This document shows positions 52,846 to 61,832 of a stretch of 64,000 nucleotides of DNA, piece after piece. The number at the start of each line of letters is the position of its first letter. The first letter of the stretch is position 1. Position numbers and translations under genes: made by a program. The DNA comes from CALAED01 sp036378315 (GTDB taxonomy: Bacteria > Actinomycetota > Actinomycetes > Streptosporangiales > Streptosporangiaceae), in contig DASUWU010000165.1 of assembly GCA_036378315.1 (NCBI GenBank), positions 27,037 through 91,036 on the forward strand, written 5' to 3'. The notes beneath the pieces were generated by a model. The model had not been told where the DNA came from, made no database searches, and worked only from the letters and a program-made list of their open reading frames with translations.

Positions 52846-54123
52846 GTGAGGCCGGTGCCTGAGCCGACCAACTGGGCGGGCAACATCACCTTTCGCGCCA
52901 GGGAGCTGCACCGGCCGGCGTCCGTCGACGAGCTGCGGCGGCTGGTCGCCCGCGGCGACCGGGTGCGGGCCCTCGGCAGCGCGCATTCGTTCAACGAGAT
53001 CGCCGACACTCCGGGCGCGCTCGTCTCGCTGTCCGGGTTGCCGCCGGACGTCGAGATCGACACCGCGGCCGGCGTGGTCAAGGTCGCGGCCGGGGTGCCC
53101 TACGCCGAGCTCGGCCGGCGTCTCAACGACAGCGGGCACGCGCTGCACAACCTGGCGTCCCTCCCGCACATCTCCGTGGCCGGTTCGTGCGCCACCGGAA
53201 CCCACGGCTCGGGCGACGGCAACGGGAACCTCGCCACCGCGGTCGCTGCGCTGGAGATGGTCACAGCGGACGGCGACATCGTCGCCATCGACCGCGACAC
53301 CGGCGGTGACCGGTTCCGCGGCTCCGTCGTGGCGCTCGGCGCCCTCGGCATCGTGATCGGCGTGACCCTCGACATCGTCGCCGCGTTCGACATGCGGCAG
53401 TACGTCTACGACGACCTGGCCTTCGACGTCCTCGACGAGCATTTCGACGAGATCTTCGCCGGTGCCTACAGCGTGAGCCTGTTCACCGACTGGCGCGGCC
53501 CGTACGCGAACCAGATGTGGATCAAGCAGCACGTCGGCGACCCGGGGGACTGGTCGACCGAGGATGACCGGTTCGGCGCGCGCCCGGCGGACGGGCCGCG
53601 CCATCCGATCGCCGGCATGCCCGCCGTCAACTGCACGCCGCAGCTCGGCGTCCCCGGGCCCTGGCACGAGCGGTTGCCGCACTTCAGGTCCGGCTTCAAG
53701 CCGAGCAGCGGCGAGGAGTTGCAGGCCGAGTACCTGCTGCCCAGGCGGCACGCCCGTGACGCGCTGCACGCGCTGGCCGCCGTCCGCGACCAGATCGCCC
53801 CCGTCCTGCAGATCTGCGAGATCCGTACGGTCGCCGCCGACGACCTGTGGCTCAGCCCGTCCTACCGGCAGGAGACGGTGGCCTTCCACTTCACCTGGGT
53901 CAGGGACACCCGGGCCGTGCTGCCCGTGCTCGCGCTCATCGAAGAGCGGCTGGTGCCCTTCGCGCCCCGCCCGCACTGGGGCAAGCTGTTCACGATCGAG
54001 CCGGACGCGCTGCGGTCCAGGTACGAACGGCTGCCCGACTTCCAGGCGCTGGCGCTCGACTACGATCCGACGGGCAAGTTCGCCGGCGGCTTCGTCCGCC
54101 GCCTCATTCTCGACGAGGGCTGA
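52846..54123 (+). CDS. aldO: Alditol oxidase-like FAD enzyme
   Basis: The 425-residue protein is close to Streptomyces alditol oxidase in layout and length. TNWAGNITFRARELHRP opens it; VRALGSAHSFNEIADTPG carries the His that binds FAD covalently. LASLPHISVAGSCATGTHGSG and FTDWRGPYANQMW lie in the middle, and CEIRTVAADDLWLSP and RPHWGKLFTIE at the end. It should oxidise alditols such as xylitol with O2 to aldoses and H2O2. GTG 52846 with GGGGAG upstream gives the family start. Its neighbour downstream is a small HEAT-like gene, 11 bp away. Confidence 0.9.
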   Translation: MRPVPEPTNWAGNITFRARELHRPASVDELRRLVARGDRVRALGSAHSFNEIADTPGALVSLSGLPPDVEIDTAAGVVKVAAGVPYAELGRRLNDSGHALHNLASLPHISVAGSCATGTHGSGDGNGNLATAVAALEMVTADGDIVAIDRDTGGDRFRGSVVALGALGIVIGVTLDIVAAFDMRQYVYDDLAFDVLDEHFDEIFAGAYSVSLFTDWRGPYANQMWIKQHVGDPGDWSTEDDRFGARPADGPRHPIAGMPAVNCTPQLGVPGPWHERLPHFRSGFKPSSGEELQAEYLLPRRHARDALHALAAVRDQIAPVLQICEIRTVAADDLWLSPSYRQETVAFHFTWVRDTRAVLPVLALIEERLVPFAPRPHWGKLFTIEPDALRSRYERLPDFQALALDYDPTGKFAGGFVRRLILDEG

Positions 54124-54134
54124 ATCGAGGTGAC

Positions 54135-54497
54135 GTGGATACCAACGGTGCGAACAAGCGGTTCGCCAACGCGGTGCGGCTGATGCGAAGCGATGACCTG
54201 GGGCGCAGGGAGGACGGCTTCGACTTCCTCAGGGAACACGCCGACTCCTATGTGGACGAGCTGATCGCCGAGTTCGCGGTCGTCGAGCGGGAACAGGACG
54301 ACATCGGGCTGCGCCGCTGGCTCCTGGAGCTCATCGCCGAGGCGCGCGCCCCGCAGGCGCTGCCCGTGCTGGCGAGCCAGCTGCGCAGCGAGGACGAATC
54401 GCTGCGGCTGTGGGCCGTACGGGGCATCGAGATGCTCGACACCCGCGAGGCCGAGCAGGAGCTGGAGCGGGCCAGGGCCGGCGGCTGGCTCGGCTGA
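54135..54497 (+). CDS. Small helical, HEAT-repeat-like protein
   Basis: A 120-residue protein of alternating helices: FANAVRLMRSDDLGRREDGFDFLREHADSYVDELIAEFAVV, then IGLRRWLLELIAEARAPQALPVLASQLRSEDESLRLWAVRGIEMLDTREAEQELERA. The repeated pairs of helices resemble HEAT/PBS-lyase repeats, which bind proteins. GTG 54135 follows GAGG. No named function. It is probably co-transcribed with the oxidase and is convergent with the dehydratase-like gene. Confidence 0.62.
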   Translation: MDTNGANKRFANAVRLMRSDDLGRREDGFDFLREHADSYVDELIAEFAVVEREQDDIGLRRWLLELIAEARAPQALPVLASQLRSEDESLRLWAVRGIEMLDTREAEQELERARAGGWLG

Positions 54498-54504
54498 CGC
54501 CCGG

Positions 54505-56220
54505 TCAGTGCGAGTCGCGACGCACCTCGTGGCCGCTCGCGCCGCGCAGGAAGTCGAGGTCGGCGCCGGTGTCGGCGCCCAGCACGTGATCGACGTAAAG
54601 CCGTTCCCAGCCCCGGGTCGGGCGGGCGAACGCCTCGGCGGCGGCTTTGGCCGGCTTGCGGGCGGCGATCTCGGCGTCCGGCAGGTCGATGTCGATGCGC
54701 CGCGCCGAGACGTCGAGCACGATCGGGTCGCCGGTCCTGACCAGCCCGAGCGGGCCGCCGGCGGCGGCCTCCGGCGCGACGTGCAGGACGACCGTGCCGT
54801 ACGCCGTGCCGCTCATCCGCCCGTCGCAGACCCGCACCATGTCGCGCACGCCGCGGCGCAGCAACTTCGGCGGCAGCGGCAGGTTGGCGACCTCGGGCAT
54901 GCCCGGGTAGCCGCGCGGGCCGCAGCCGCGCAGGATCAGCACCGAGGTCTCGTCGACGTCGAGGTCCGGGTCGTTGATCCGGGCCCGGGCGTCCTCCACG
55001 CTGTCGAACACGACGGCCCGGCCGCGGTGCTCGAGCAGGTCCGGTGAGGCGGCGGCCGGCTTGATGACCGCGCCGTCCGGGGCGAGATTGCCGCGCAGCA
55101 CCGCGATCCCCGCGTCCTCCCGCAACGGCCACCTACGGGGCCGGATCACCTCGTCGTCCCAGATGCGGGCGGCGTCGAGGTGGTCGACCAGCGGCGTGCC
55201 GTCGACCGTGACGGCCTCCGGGTCGAGCAGGTCGCGCACCTCGCGCAGCACGGCGAGCAGCCCGCCGGCGCGGAACAGGTCGTCCATCAGGTGGCGGCCG
55301 GCCGGCTGGAGGTCGACGAGCAGCGGCACCCCCGAGCCGACGCGGTCGAAGTCGTCGAGGGTGAGGTCGACGCCCACCCGGCCGGCGATGGCGAGCAGGT
55401 GGACGACCGCGTTGGTGGAGCCGCCGAGCGCGGCCAGCGCGACGATGGCGTTGTAGAACGAGCCCTTGCTCAGCACGCCACTCGGCCGGCGGCCGTGGGC
55501 GACCATGTCCACGATCAGCCCTCCCGTGGCGTGCGACAGCGCCAGCAGCCGGCTGTCGGGGGCCGGCGTCCCGGCGATGCCGGGCAGCGTCATGCCGAGG
55601 GCCTCGGTGAGCAGCGCGGTGGTGGACGCCGTGCCCATGGTGTTGCAGTGACCCTTGCTGCGGATCATGGACGACTCCGACGCCGTGAAGTCCTCCTCCG
55701 ACAGCGTCCCGGCACGTACCTCCTCGCTCAGCCGCCACACGTCGGTGCCGCAGCCGAGCGGCCGGCCCTGGAAATGACCGGTGAGCATCGGCCCGCCGGG
55801 CACCACGACCGCCGGCAGGTCCACGGAGGCGGCCGCCATCAGCAGCGCGGGGATGGTCTTGTCGCAGCCGCCGAGCAGCACGACGCCGTCGATCGGGTTG
55901 GCCCTGAACATTTCCTCGGCGGCCATCGCCGCCATGTTGCGCCACAGCATCGCGGTCGGCCGGACCTGCGTCTCGCCGAGTGAGACGACCGGCAGCTCGA
56001 GCGGCACCCCGCCGGCCTCCCAGACGCCGTTCTCCACGCTGCGCGCCACCTCGTCCAGATGCGCGTTGCACGGGGTCAGCGCCGAGGCGGTGTTCGCGAC
56101 CGCGATGTGCGGCCGCCCGTCGAAGGCGTGGTCGGGGATGCCGCGGCGCATCCACGCCCGATGGAGGTAAGAGTTGCGGTCGTCTCCCGCGTACCATTGT
56201 GCGCTACGCAGACCAGTCAT
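54505..56220 (-). CDS. Dihydroxy-acid dehydratase/sugar-acid dehydratase (IlvD/Edd family)
   Basis: The 571-residue protein has the three Cys motifs of the family: ANTASALTPCNAHLDEV, LGGCDKTIPALLMA and SKGHCNTMGTAST. The later SGVLSKGSFYNAIVALAALGGSTNAVVHLLAIAG and DGRMSGTAYGTVVLHVAPEAAAGGP blocks are also present. These ligate a [2Fe-2S] cluster and Mg. The sequence is closer to pentonate/sugar-acid dehydratases than to housekeeping IlvD, but this is a judgement without alignment. ATG 56220 sits at the edge of a three-copy 17-bp repeat that carries its own initiation-like sequence. A role in sugar-acid use near alditol oxidase is plausible. Confidence 0.82.
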   Translation of the reverse strand: MTGLRSAQWYAGDDRNSYLHRAWMRRGIPDHAFDGRPHIAVANTASALTPCNAHLDEVARSVENGVWEAGGVPLELPVVSLGETQVRPTAMLWRNMAAMAAEEMFRANPIDGVVLLGGCDKTIPALLMAAASVDLPAVVVPGGPMLTGHFQGRPLGCGTDVWRLSEEVRAGTLSEEDFTASESSMIRSKGHCNTMGTASTTALLTEALGMTLPGIAGTPAPDSRLLALSHATGGLIVDMVAHGRRPSGVLSKGSFYNAIVALAALGGSTNAVVHLLAIAGRVGVDLTLDDFDRVGSGVPLLVDLQPAGRHLMDDLFRAGGLLAVLREVRDLLDPEAVTVDGTPLVDHLDAARIWDDEVIRPRRWPLREDAGIAVLRGNLAPDGAVIKPAAASPDLLEHRGRAVVFDSVEDARARINDPDLDVDETSVLILRGCGPRGYPGMPEVANLPLPPKLLRRGVRDMVRVCDGRMSGTAYGTVVLHVAPEAAAGGPLGLVRTGDPIVLDVSARRIDIDLPDAEIAARKPAKAAAEAFARPTRGWERLYVDHVLGADTGADLDFLRGASGHEVRRDSH

Positions 56221-56269
56221 GTGCGGGATCTCTTCATGTGCGGGATCTCTTCATGTGCGGGGTCTCCCG
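56219..56269 (-). repeat. Three-copy 17-bp tandem repeat at the dehydratase start
   Basis: On the plus strand ATGTGCGGGATCTCTTC occurs at 56219-56235 and 56236-56252, with a diverged third copy at 56253-56269. On the minus strand the two clean copies each carry GAAGAGAT followed by an ATG, giving two six-codon ORFs (MKRSRT). Each stop overlaps the next ATG as ATGA, and the last couples to the dehydratase start at 56220. The layout matches that upstream of hypE. Confidence 0.75.
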
Positions 56270-56404
56270 CCCGTCTCGTGCGGTGACTTCGGACGCGGTA
56301 TCCGCCCCCGCCCGGCCGGCGGGGGTCTTCCATGAACCGGTGAAAGTAGAACACGCCTGCCGGAGCCCGCCAAGGCCGGGTGCCGCCACGTGGGAGCCTT
56401 ACGG

Positions 56405-56827
56405 TCAGGGATGGGCGGTGATGCGGAACCCGTTGATCAGTTCCGGGCGGATCGCGATGATGTCGTCCGGCCCGACCGTCACCCAGGGGTCGAGCCGGTC
56501 CCGGTAGCGCGCGGCCTGATCGGCGTCGCGGACGATCCGGGCGGTGCCGGTGATGCTGACGCTCCAGCCGAGCCGTTCGACGGGATCGAGATCGTCGGCC
56601 TCGTAGGCGACCACGACGCCGTGGGACGAGGCGCCGGCCTGGCCGGCGATCGCCGTGCCCAGGTGGCTGCGGATGACGATGTTGCCTTGATCGAGGATGT
56701 GACTGACCGGGCGTACCGTCGGCAGCGCCCGCAGGGTGTAGACGATGCGGCCGAGGGGCACGCTGCCCAGCAGTGCCAGCGACTCGGTCTCGGTCAGTTC
56801 GGTGAGATCCCGCGTGATTTCGCTCAT
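56405..56827 (-). CDS. Pyridoxamine 5'-phosphate oxidase-like FMN-binding protein
   Basis: A 140-residue split-barrel flavoprotein: ETESLALLGSVPLGRIVYTLRALPTVRPVSHILDQGNIVIRS, then GVVVAYEADDLDPVERLGWSVSITGTARIVRD, and DIIAIRPELINGFRI. It is similar to the 22923 gene but without the disordered tail. DosR regulons in mycobacteria contain members of this family. Two tandem box-like sites at 57007-57041 lie about 180-200 bp upstream. Confidence 0.8.
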   Translation of the reverse strand: MSEITRDLTELTETESLALLGSVPLGRIVYTLRALPTVRPVSHILDQGNIVIRSHLGTAIAGQAGASSHGVVVAYEADDLDPVERLGWSVSITGTARIVRDADQAARYRDRLDPWVTVGPDDIIAIRPELINGFRITAHP

Positions 56828-57006
56828 CTGCCCATGCGTTCATCGTGGCCGGAGTTCCAGAACCAGCACGACCCCCGAGTGCGCGCGATCCGGTGGGCCC
56901 GGTGGGCAAGGCGTCATCGGCCGCGCGGAAGCCGATTCGGCGCCGTCTCCGTGTCGGTATGCGGTGGTCGTCCGCCCACAATCCCCGTTCTCCCTGGGGG
57001 ATGACA

Positions 57007-57041
57007 GGACCTAAAGTCCCGACTTGTCGTGACAAAGTCCC
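57007..57041 (-). promoter_or_regulatory. Tandem DevR/DosR-type boxes between the flavoprotein and LCP genes
   Basis: On the minus strand GGGACTTTAGGTCC (57007-57020, one mismatch) and GGGACTTTGTCACG (57028-57041, three mismatches) are spaced 21 bp apart, on nearly the same helix face. Paired boxes at this spacing are common in mycobacterial DosR promoters. Confidence 0.65.
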
Positions 57042-57238
57042 CTCGCAACGATCTGGGGTGTCGGGCGCCCGCCGCACCGGCCATTGCCGGGCGAAGAAAC
57101 GGATCTTGCCACCACGGGGGCTGCGATGATGTCAACCTTGACGGGGGCTCACTCGTCAACCTAGGTGTGGGTCGACCCCCACCGCGAGCGTTTCCCGTCG
57201 CGCCCGGCCGCACCCGGGCGCGACCGCCGACCGAGACC

Positions 57239-58495
57239 GTGATACTCCGGGAGCAAGCCCTGAGCAGGATCGAGGGAATCGAGGGATGGGACGCCGAGCG
57301 TCCCCAGCCGGCACAGCCGGCGCGCGATCCCCATGCCATCCAGGACCTCTTCGACCCGTCCCGCCACGGCACCGGCGCTCCCGACGAGCGACCGGGCGCG
57401 GGCGACTGGGACGGCCATGACCGCGGGGACGGCCGTCCCCATCGCGACGGCCGCGACGGGCGCGACGGCCAGGCCGACCCGCGGCGCAAGACCAAAAGGC
57501 GGCATCGGCGCAACACCCTGATCGGCGTCGCGGTGTTCCTCGTGCTGCTGGTGGCGGGGGCCACCGGCCTGTTCTTCGAGCGGCAGAACGCGTACAACAA
57601 CAACATCACGCGCATCCCGGGCGCGCTGCCGAGCAACGACCCGTCCCGGCCGGCCGGCGGCCCGAAGGGCGCGGAGAACTGGCTGCTCATCGGATCCGAC
57701 ACCAGGGTCGAGGGAGAGGCGGCGAACCAGACGACCTACGGCGGTCAGCGCTCGGACACGATCATGCTGGTCCACCTGCCCAAGGACAGGAAGTCCGCCT
57801 ACCTGGTATCCATCCCGCGCGACTCGTGGGTGACCATCCCCGGCCACGGCAAAGCGAAGATCAACGCCGCGTTCTCGTGGGGCGGCTCCCCGTTGCTGAT
57901 CCGGACCATCGAGTCCCTCACCGGGGTCCGCATCGACCATTTCGCCATCCTCAACTTCGAGGGCATGCAGCGGATGACCGACGCGCTCGGCGGGGTGGAC
58001 GTCCGGGTCAGCCAGACGGTGACCGACCCGATGCACCACCAGACGTGGCCGGCGGGGGTGAACCATCTCAACGGCGAGCGCGCCCTGTGGTTCGTCCGCC
58101 AGCGCTACGGGCTGACCGGCGGCGACTTCGACCGGATCAAACGCCAGCAGGCGTTCCTCAAGGCGCTCGCGGACAAGGCGGTCAGCCGCGGGACCCTCAA
58201 GAACCCGCTGAAGCTCAACGCGTTCCTGGATGCCCTCACCAAGTCGGTCAGCGTGGACGACACGGTCAGCGTGGGTCACCTGCGCTCGATCGCCTTCGGC
58301 TCGCGCGGCATGCGTGCCGGCGACATCGCGTTCATGACCGCGCCGACCAGAGGTACCGGCAGGGAGGGCAGGCAGAGCGTGGTCTTCCTCGACCCGGTCA
58401 AGGACAAGGCCCTGTTCGCCGCGCTGCACAACGACACGGTCGCCGACTACCTCCGGGACCGCAGGGCCGTGAACAACGTCGACACCGTGCGCTGA
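57239..58495 (+). CDS. LytR-CpsA-Psr (LCP) family cell-wall ligase
   Basis: The 418-residue protein has a charged N-terminus (Asp/Arg/Gly repeats such as DGRDGRDGQADPRRKTKRRHRR), one TM helix (TLIGVAVFLVLLVAGATGLFF) and an extracellular LCP domain with NWLLIGSDTRVEG, GQRSDTIMLVHLPKDRKSAYLVSIPRDSWVTIPGHG, AFSWGGSPLLIRTIESLTGVRIDHF and LNGERALWFVRQRYGL. LCP enzymes attach polymers (teichoic acids, arabinogalactan) to peptidoglycan from lipid carriers. The start is uncertain: GTG 57239 is proposed, but no clear ribosome binding site is seen. Confidence 0.88.
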   Translation: MILREQALSRIEGIEGWDAERPQPAQPARDPHAIQDLFDPSRHGTGAPDERPGAGDWDGHDRGDGRPHRDGRDGRDGQADPRRKTKRRHRRNTLIGVAVFLVLLVAGATGLFFERQNAYNNNITRIPGALPSNDPSRPAGGPKGAENWLLIGSDTRVEGEAANQTTYGGQRSDTIMLVHLPKDRKSAYLVSIPRDSWVTIPGHGKAKINAAFSWGGSPLLIRTIESLTGVRIDHFAILNFEGMQRMTDALGGVDVRVSQTVTDPMHHQTWPAGVNHLNGERALWFVRQRYGLTGGDFDRIKRQQAFLKALADKAVSRGTLKNPLKLNAFLDALTKSVSVDDTVSVGHLRSIAFGSRGMRAGDIAFMTAPTRGTGREGRQSVVFLDPVKDKALFAALHNDTVADYLRDRRAVNNVDTVR

Positions 58496-58518
58496 CCGGC
58501 CGGCGTCCAGGCGTACAT

Positions 58519-60450
58519 CTACGGCTCGCTCGGGCGGATCCCGTCGAGCCGTTCCCGCAGCGTCGCCGCTGTGAAGGGCTTGCGGATCATCGACGTGCGG
58601 GGCGGCAGCACGACGCCGCTCGGCAGGGAGTCGCTGGTGTAGCCCGACATGAGCAGCACGGGGATCATCGGCCGCACCCGCCTGATGTGCTCGGCCAGCT
58701 CGACCCCCGACATGCCCGGCATCACGACGTCGGCGAGCAGCACGTCGATCGAGGTGTCGGTGGCGTCCGCGATCCGCAGGGCCCTGGCGGGCGAGCTCGC
58801 CTCCACCACCCGGTAGCCCGACCTGGACAGCATGCGCTCGACGAGCTTCCTGACTTCGTGATCGTCCTCGACGACCAGGACGGTGAGGTCCCCGTCGGCG
58901 GGCGGTGCCCAGGACCCGTCCTCGGCCGGGGTGACGGCGTCGGCGGCCGGCAGCTCGATGCGGACGGTCGTGCCGGTGCCCGGCGCGGAGGTGATCGACA
59001 CGTCGCCGCCCGCGTCCTTGACCGTCCCGTACACCGTGGACAGGCCGAGGCCGGTGCCCTGGCCGCGTTCCTTCGTCGTGAAGAAGGGCTCGAAGGCGCG
59101 GCTCGCCACCTCGGGCGTCATGCCGTGCCCGTTGTCGGTGACGCAGAGCCGTACGTACGGGACCCGATCGGACCCGGCGCCCGGGCGGCCGCCGTCGAGG
59201 TTCGCCGTGTCGATCACCACCCGGCCGCCGTTGGGCATCGCGGCGCGCGCGTTCACCAGCAGGTTCAGCAGGATCTGCTCCAGCTTGCCGCGGTCGATCC
59301 GGACCGGGCGCAGGCCCGCGCCGAGCTGGGTGATCAGCTCGATGTCCTCGCCGATCGTACGGTGCAGCAGCTCACCGGTGTCCCGCACCACCGAGTTGAG
59401 GCTGAGCACCTCGGGCGGGGAATGCTCCAGGCGGCTGAAGATGAGCAACTGGCGGGTGAGTGCCGCGCCGCGTACCGCGGCGTCCTGGATGTGCTCCAGT
59501 TCGGTGCGGACCGAGCCGCCGCCGGGCAGCTCGTCGAGCGCGAGCTCGGCATAGCCCAAGATCACTGCGAGCAGGTTGTTGAAGTCGTGTGCGACTCCGC
59601 CGGCCAGCTTGCCCATCGAGTCCAGCCGTTCGACCTGGCGGAGCCTGAGCTCGAGGCGCTCACGCTCGCGCTGGGCGGTGATGAACGGGGTGATGTCGCG
59701 CAGCAGCCCCCAGACGATCGTCAGCCGGCCGTGCCCGTCCCTGATCGACGACGTCCGCTGCTCGGTCCAGATGGTCGTCCCGTCGGCGCGGCTCCACCGG
59801 ACGACGAGCGGCTTCGAGTCCGGCGTGTGCCAGGACTCCTCCAGATTGTCGCGGTCGGCGGGGTCGGCCAGTGACAGCAGCCGGTCGGGGTCGCCGAGCA
59901 GGTCGTCGGGATGGCGGCCGAGGATGGCGTGGGCCGCCGTGCTGACGTACTCCATCTTCCGCCGCGGGCGCAGCCGGTAGCGGAAGATGATGTCCGGCGC
60001 GTTCTCGGCGAACAGCCGGAACGGCTGCTCCCTGTGCCGCAGCGCGGCCTGCGCCTCCCGTTCCCGCCGCCGCACCCTCGCCTCGCGCAGCTCGCGCCGC
60101 ACTGCGGGGGCGAGCCCGCCCAGGTGCTCCTTGCGGACGACGTCGTGCACGCCGGCGCGCATCAGCGAGGCGGCGCGTTCGTCGCCGGTGCGCCCGGACA
60201 CCAGGATGAGGGGGATGTCCAGCGCCGCCGCGTGCAGCAGCCGCCGCGCGTCGTCGGCGGTGAGGGCGGGGCTGGTGTCGCCGGAGAGCACGAGATCGGG
60301 CGTGCGTCGGTGCAGCGCGCTCACCGCGGCGTCCGGCGTGCCGACCCGCTCGTAGGTGAGGCCGAAGCCCTCGCGGCGGAGCCGGGTCGCCAGCCGGGCC
60401 GCCTCGTCGTCGTCGGTCTCGCAGATCAGAAGGTGAATCGGTTCCGTCAT
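58519..60450 (-). CDS. Hybrid histidine kinase: REC-like, PAS, kinase and C-terminal receiver
   Basis: The 643-residue protein has an N-terminal receiver-like domain (about 1-125) in which the usual phospho-acceptor position reads LVLSGDTSP, so it may be non-functional. A PAS domain (NAPDIIFRYRLRPRRKMEYVSTAAHAILG), a HisKA region with phospho-acceptor His in GGVAHDFNNLLAVILGY and HATPase blocks (NLLVNARAAM, VTDNGHGMTPE, GTGLGLSTVYGTVKDAGG) follow. A complete C-terminal receiver ends it (VLVVEDDHEV, DVLLADVVMPGMSG, TSMIRKPFTAATL). It is a cytoplasmic hybrid kinase without TM helices. Four 10-bp GTACG-type repeats lie 51-90 bp upstream of its start. The signal is unknown. Confidence 0.88.
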   Translation of the reverse strand: MTEPIHLLICETDDDEAARLATRLRREGFGLTYERVGTPDAAVSALHRRTPDLVLSGDTSPALTADDARRLLHAAALDIPLILVSGRTGDERAASLMRAGVHDVVRKEHLGGLAPAVRRELREARVRRREREAQAALRHREQPFRLFAENAPDIIFRYRLRPRRKMEYVSTAAHAILGRHPDDLLGDPDRLLSLADPADRDNLEESWHTPDSKPLVVRWSRADGTTIWTEQRTSSIRDGHGRLTIVWGLLRDITPFITAQRERERLELRLRQVERLDSMGKLAGGVAHDFNNLLAVILGYAELALDELPGGGSVRTELEHIQDAAVRGAALTRQLLIFSRLEHSPPEVLSLNSVVRDTGELLHRTIGEDIELITQLGAGLRPVRIDRGKLEQILLNLLVNARAAMPNGGRVVIDTANLDGGRPGAGSDRVPYVRLCVTDNGHGMTPEVASRAFEPFFTTKERGQGTGLGLSTVYGTVKDAGGDVSITSAPGTGTTVRIELPAADAVTPAEDGSWAPPADGDLTVLVVEDDHEVRKLVERMLSRSGYRVVEASSPARALRIADATDTSIDVLLADVVMPGMSGVELAEHIRRVRPMIPVLLMSGYTSDSLPSGVVLPPRTSMIRKPFTAATLRERLDGIRPSEP

Positions 60451-60500
60451 GACGTGCTCGTGATCTGGGCGCCCCGTCCCGGTTCGCGCAATGCCGCGCG

Positions 60501-60540
60501 GTACGTCACCGTACGTCCATGTACGCCCGCGTACGTCTAC
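60501..60540. repeat. 10-bp phased GTACG repeats upstream of the hybrid kinase
   Basis: Four consecutive 10-mers start GTACGTCACC, GTACGTCCAT, GTACGCCCGC and GTACGTCTAC at 60501, 60511, 60521 and 60531. GTACG recurs every 10 bp, one face of the helix, 51-90 bp before the kinase ATG (minus strand). It may be a multimeric regulator-binding site. Confidence 0.55.
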
Positions 60541-61090
60541 TTTCCCTGGTCAGGCTAACCCGCGGCACCCGCGGCGCGAGCCGTTCACCTGTCCCGTGGC
60601 CCGTTCTTGGGACAACCATGACCTGCACCGGAAGTCCGCTAAAGGTTCTTGCCCTGCCGTGGCCGCGGATCACGGATCCGTCCGCGATGGCCGCCGCCGC
60701 TGATCCGTCCGTATGGCGCCGCGGGTTCCGGCATGACCGGCGAAATTGAGGCCGCGGGGTGACGGCCTTGACATGGTCCAGGGCCTTGTCAACATACGGG
60801 GAGCAAGGATTGGCCGCGCCGGTCGTTGTCCGCCTATCGCGGCTATTTTCATGCCGGAACGATGTTATAGGTCGGCCAAAACAGGCGAAGAAGGGGCTGG
60901 CCGGGTGGGGGACTGCCTGCTGTGGTCCCGATATCGGCCGGTGGCCGGATCAGGTATATCCCGAAATTGGTGTTTTCCCTACACCAAAGTGGGATTATTT
61001 GATAGATCTTACCCCTGGTCATGTGACTCTCGAATCTTTCTTCCGTACGCCCGCCGCGGCGCCGGCTCATCATCCCCCGAGGAGAACGAC
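60541..61090. other. 550-bp gap without a convincing gene
   Basis: This gap runs from the phased repeats to the GPP34-like gene. Reading frames here have no ribosome binding site and no recognisable protein. An AT-richer part at about 60940-61030, with the small hairpin GGTGT/ACACC near 60970-60986, is probably the promoter or leader region of the GPP34-like gene. I found no DevR-type box. Confidence 0.4.
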
Positions 61091-61726
61091 GTGGGGCTGG
61101 CCGACGAGTTCTTCTTGATCGCCTGGGACACGGCGGGCTCGGGTACGGCCCGGCTGCACCCGCGGGCGACCGCCCTCGGCCTGTCGGGGGCGCTGCTCGG
61201 CGAGTTGGTGCTGGCGCAGCGGATCACCGTCTGGGGCGCGGAGGTGCGGGTCACCGACCCGCGGCCGGTGCCCGACCAGCTCGCCCAGCGCATCCTGCAC
61301 GAGATGCTCGGCGCGCCCGAGCACACCGACATCCGTACGTGGCTGGCCTATCTCGCCAAGGACGGCGTCGACGCCGTGGCCGGCCGGTTGATCGACGCGG
61401 GGGTGCTGCGCCGAACCGAGTCCCGGGTGCTGTGGCGCAGGAACGTCCGCTACCTGGCGACCAACTACGCCCAGGGCGCCTGGCCCGCGGTACGGGTGGA
61501 GAAGATGCTGGTCAACGGCGAACGGCTCACCCCTGGCGACATGGCGCTGGCCGCACTGGTCGAGGCCGCTGGCCTGCTCGACTCGATCCTGCTCGACCGC
61601 AGGGACCGCACGCTGGCCCGTCGCTACCTCTCCACGCTCATGGCCACCATCCCGCCACCTCTCCGCGACCTCGTCGGCCACGTGCGCGCGGCCGTGGGCG
61701 ACGCCGTGCTGTCCTACCGAGCCTGA
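61091..61726 (+). CDS. GPP34 (Golgi phosphoprotein 3)-family protein
   Basis: A 211-residue protein: LADEFFLIAWDTAGSGTARLHPRATALGLSGALLGELVLAQRITVWGAEVRVTD, then LAKDGVDAVAGRLIDAGVLRRTESRVLWRRNVRYLATNYAQG, GDMALAALVEAAGLLDSIL and MATIPPPLRDLVGHVRAAV. This matches the GPP34/Vps74 fold found in many actinomycetes. The eukaryotic relatives bind phosphoinositides; the bacterial function is unknown. GTG 61091 follows GAGGAG by 6 nt; the frame extends far upstream without coding-like features. Confidence 0.85.
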   Translation: MGLADEFFLIAWDTAGSGTARLHPRATALGLSGALLGELVLAQRITVWGAEVRVTDPRPVPDQLAQRILHEMLGAPEHTDIRTWLAYLAKDGVDAVAGRLIDAGVLRRTESRVLWRRNVRYLATNYAQGAWPAVRVEKMLVNGERLTPGDMALAALVEAAGLLDSILLDRRDRTLARRYLSTLMATIPPPLRDLVGHVRAAVGDAVLSYRA

Positions 61727-61832
61727 ACGACCGCCATCCGACCCACCGAGAGTGCCGCTGAAGTCCCAACCCGTCCGAGTCAGTCCGGAACCGTCCCGAC
61801 CGGGCCGGGGCCGCCGACCGAGGAGACCCCCG

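Noticed and set aside
60491..61118. Short frames (about 70-119 codons) in the gap before the GPP34-like gene
   Set aside because: No ribosome binding site, no motif, and they overlap each other in different frames.
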